IMG/VR virus record: IMGVR_UViG_3300030101_002737
Coordinates: 1-22,004 of that record
Source of the DNA: a virus
Length of the DNA stretch: 22,004 nucleotides
Strand: one strand, 5' to 3'
The notes below the pieces were generated by a model. That model did no database searches. It was not told where the DNA came from and saw nothing but the letters and a program-made list of their open reading frames with translations. The position numbers and the translations under genes were made by a program. Positions 20,158 to 22,004 of the stretch are shown piece after piece; the stretch's first letter is position 1; every line of letters begins with the position of its first letter.

Positions 20158-20645
20158 TATTCATCTCCTTTTTTTCTAGACATGATGCCTTTTGGTTTTT
20201 CTTTAATAGATTTTTTTGCTTTTTTTATTTGCTTATCTGTTGGAACATATCCTCTAGATTTATATAAATCACTAATCATGGCTTCTGTTTCATTTTTTCT
20301 AGGTCTTGTTATTTTTAATTTAGATATACCCGCAGCCTTACCTATTTGTAATATCATCTTTTGAACTATCGGCGTTAGAAGTAATGCAGAATCAACACTA
20401 AAAGCACCCTCTACAAAACCTGAAAATACTATAACTCTAGTCACTGATTCTACTGAAACACCTGCTTCTAATAATATTATAACTCTTTTTAAAGCATCTT
20501 TTTTATTTAACTCTCTCCAAATATGTATTGATGCCTTTTCTAAACTAGGAAATCTTGCAGGATTTTCCCAAGGATAATTCTTAGGTGTATCTGTTAAAGA
20601 TTGCCCTGGTACAGGAGTATCAAAAGGATTTGATTGTCTTTCCAT
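20157..20645 (-). CDS. conserved phage virion-region protein (162 aa)
   Basis: The start NPFDTPVPGQSLTDTPKNYPWE and the later RVIVFSGFVEGAFSVDSALLL match, from memory, a conserved family in marine phages annotated as hypothetical. It has a Pro-rich N-terminus and a central hydrophobic/helical region, then a very basic C-terminal 50 residues (KKAKKSIKEKPKG…). It may be an internal or DNA-contacting virion protein. One-base overlap with both neighbours (TAATG), so it is translationally coupled. A motif copy at 20366-20378 lies antisense to it. Confidence 0.7.
   Translation of the reverse strand: MERQSNPFDTPVPGQSLTDTPKNYPWENPARFPSLEKASIHIWRELNKKDALKRVIILLEAGVSVESVTRVIVFSGFVEGAFSVDSALLLTPIVQKMILQIGKAAGISKLKITRPRKNETEAMISDLYKSRGYVPTDKQIKKAKKSIKEKPKGIMSRKKGDE
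20366..20378 (+). repeat. dispersed motif copy (CTATCGGCGTTAG) in late gene
   Basis: One mismatch from the consensus, on the strand opposite to the late gene. It is the copy most remote from the early region. Confidence 0.5.
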
Positions 20646-20944
20646 TATACATTCCTCTTTGGTGTATACGAAGGTGGGCTTTGTCTTTCTGTTAATTCTG
20701 CATACATGTTTGATAAAACTCTATCCCAATTGTTATATAGTTCTTCATAACTAATTGCTTCATTTGCTCTTACTTCACCTGCTTCTACAGGTGCTAAACT
20801 ATCTCTTTTAAATCTACTAAAATTAATTCTACTTCTTCTTTCTGCTGCACTTTCTCCATACACAGTTCCTGTATCTTCTTTATTTTTACTCATAATAGTA
20901 TCTAAAACTTGTGCTCCCATCATGACTTGTTGAAATAATGACAT
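20645..20944 (-). CDS. small virion-region protein, unknown (99 aa)
   Basis: ATG with a TTAGGAGGATAAA ribosome-binding site immediately after the preceding gene. The product starts MSLFQQVMMGAQVLDTIMSK and has an Arg/Ser-rich region (ESAAERRSRINFSRF) and a Pro-rich end. No family recognised. Its place among virion genes suggests a minor structural or assembly protein. Confidence 0.6.
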   Translation of the reverse strand: MSLFQQVMMGAQVLDTIMSKNKEDTGTVYGESAAERRSRINFSRFKRDSLAPVEAGEVRANEAISYEELYNNWDRVLSNMYAELTERQSPPSYTPKRNV

Positions 20945-20945
20945 T

Positions 20946-22004
20946 TTATCCTCCTAATACTTTGTTAGCAAATATCTTTACACCTAATTGACCTAGTAGT
21001 CCATTAAGTTCATTTTTGCCTTGTTCATCAATTAATGCTAATTCTGTTTCTCTTTCTAGAGCAGCTATAGCTATGTTATGCGCCCTCTCTCTTTGATTTT
21101 CTGCTGATGTATTAACCCAAGACGCTTCATCTCTCCACTGTTGCCATAAAGCAGATAGTGCAAAGTTAGATATATTTAGTAAGTTCTGTGCATCTGTTTG
21201 GTTCGCTGCATTTATAGCTGCGGTATTTGCTGTATTAATACTTCTTCTCCATGTTACATTAGACTGGTCAATCAGTCTTTGATTTTCTACATTGAATCTT
21301 TCTCTTTGGTCTTCTAATTGTGTGTTAAACTGATTAATAGCAGCTTCTCTTTGTGCGTTAGCCTCAGACACACCTATTTGATTTTGTGCATTTTGTGCTG
21401 ATATTCTATTCTTTTCAGCAACAGCATACTGATTCATAGCGTCTAATCTTTGTGCATTATTTGTATTTATCTGAGTTGCAAGACTAGCAAAGAACTGGTC
21501 AGTTTGTTGTTGGCTTTGGGCATTAAACTGCAATGCAGCGTTAGAAGCTGCCTGGTCTGACAATAATGTTTGTTGTCTTAACTGTATATTTGTGAGATTG
21601 GCTTGTTGCCTATTAGATAGATTAGCAGTATCCATCTGAAAAGATTGTTGTGCATTTAATACTGCTGCTTGTTGTCTATTGTTTAAGTTTTGAAATATAG
21701 CCTGTTGAAAAAACTGTGCATCTTGTTGTGCTATTGGTATGGATGCTTCTAATAAACCTTGTGCTAATGCTTCTGCAGCTATACTAGATGCTCCTAATCC
21801 TCTTTGTTGCATAGCGGCATCTACTAATCTTTTAGCACCTGATGCAAATGCAGGGATAGGTTTACCTTCATCTACTGCTGTATTAATAGCATTAGATATA
21901 TTAGCTAACTGACCTTGTACTGTAGCTTCTGGTGGTAATGCAGTTAGGTCTTCTTGTTGTGCAACTAAAGGTGCAGATATTGTGCCTTGTGCTGCCTCCA
22001 TTTG
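20946..22004 (-). CDS. Gln/Ala/Asn-rich internal virion protein, 5' end probably outside window
   Basis: The frame is still open at the window edge: the codon before the ATG at 22001 is CAA and no ribosome-binding site is visible, so the true start may be further upstream. It is a strikingly Gln-, Ala- and Asn-rich helical protein with repeated NNRQQA/NLSNRQQANLTN-like stretches, and no Cys in the visible part. Such low-complexity, alpha-helical proteins next to very large virion proteins are typical of T7 gp14/gp15-like internal core proteins. The ending LGVKIFANKVLGG is hydrophobic. Function inferred from composition and place. Confidence 0.7.
   Translation of the reverse strand, partial: QMEAAQGTISAPLVAQQEDLTALPPEATVQGQLANISNAINTAVDEGKPIPAFASGAKRLVDAAMQQRGLGASSIAAEALAQGLLEASIPIAQQDAQFFQQAIFQNLNNRQQAAVLNAQQSFQMDTANLSNRQQANLTNIQLRQQTLLSDQAASNAALQFNAQSQQQTDQFFASLATQINTNNAQRLDAMNQYAVAEKNRISAQNAQNQIGVSEANAQREAAINQFNTQLEDQRERFNVENQRLIDQSNVTWRRSINTANTAAINAANQTDAQNLLNISNFALSALWQQWRDEASWVNTSAENQRERAHNIAIAALERETELALIDEQGKNELNGLLGQLGVKIFANKVLGG

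Overview
This window looks like about 22 kb of an AT-rich (roughly one third G+C by eye) genome of a virulent marine podovirus. The closest architecture I know is the HMO-2011 group, which infects SAR116, SAR11 and roseobacters. The decisive marker is the family A DNA polymerase at 9473-11491, which carries a DnaJ-type cysteine zinc motif between its 3'-5' exonuclease and polymerase domains. A stand-alone TOPRIM primase, a separate DnaB/gp4-like helicase, a Cas4-like nuclease, a DUF6378-type protein, a GTA-type holin and a T4-type lysozyme fit the same picture. I see no integrase, RNA polymerase, tRNA, CRISPR or insertion sequence. Several promoters are close to the bacterial sigma-70 consensus, so the phage probably uses host RNA polymerase here.

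Layout. Positions 1-319 hold two small minus-strand genes. Positions 320-937 are a control region without a convincing gene: back-to-back divergent promoters (minus 453-425, plus 466-494), a candidate structured RNA starting at about 500, a G-rich tract with a tandem repeat, and a terminator. Two minus-strand genes of unknown function, each with its own terminator, fill 938-2401. A divergent promoter pair around 2437-2554 then switches to the plus strand. A cluster of very small early genes (2579-3330) ends in a strong terminator, and a second cluster follows (3689-4268). Positions 4269-4650 hold a third strong promoter, a palindrome-rich stretch that could be a small RNA or an antisense small gene, and a nested hairpin. 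From 4651 to 14616 runs one long, mostly overlapping plus-strand replication operon: a Gp88/DUF7227-like protein, primase, accessory proteins, helicase, DNA polymerase, a putative ssDNA-binding protein, Cas4-like exonuclease, a second PD-(D/E)XK-like nuclease and a MazG-like protein. It collides tail to tail with the late block at 14605-14616. The minus-strand late block (22004 to 14605) encodes putative internal virion proteins, including one of 1230 residues, then holin and lysozyme.

The most unusual signal is a dispersed near-palindrome, consensus CTATCGGCGRTAG, with about a dozen copies. It lies inside a promoter spacer, beside a divergent promoter, as an inverted pair in a nested hairpin, and inside replication genes, where it nearly always sits in the same codon phase (ATC GGC). 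It behaves like a phage-wide operator or stoperator-type site, or in transcribed copies an RNA hairpin. I do not know of a description of it.
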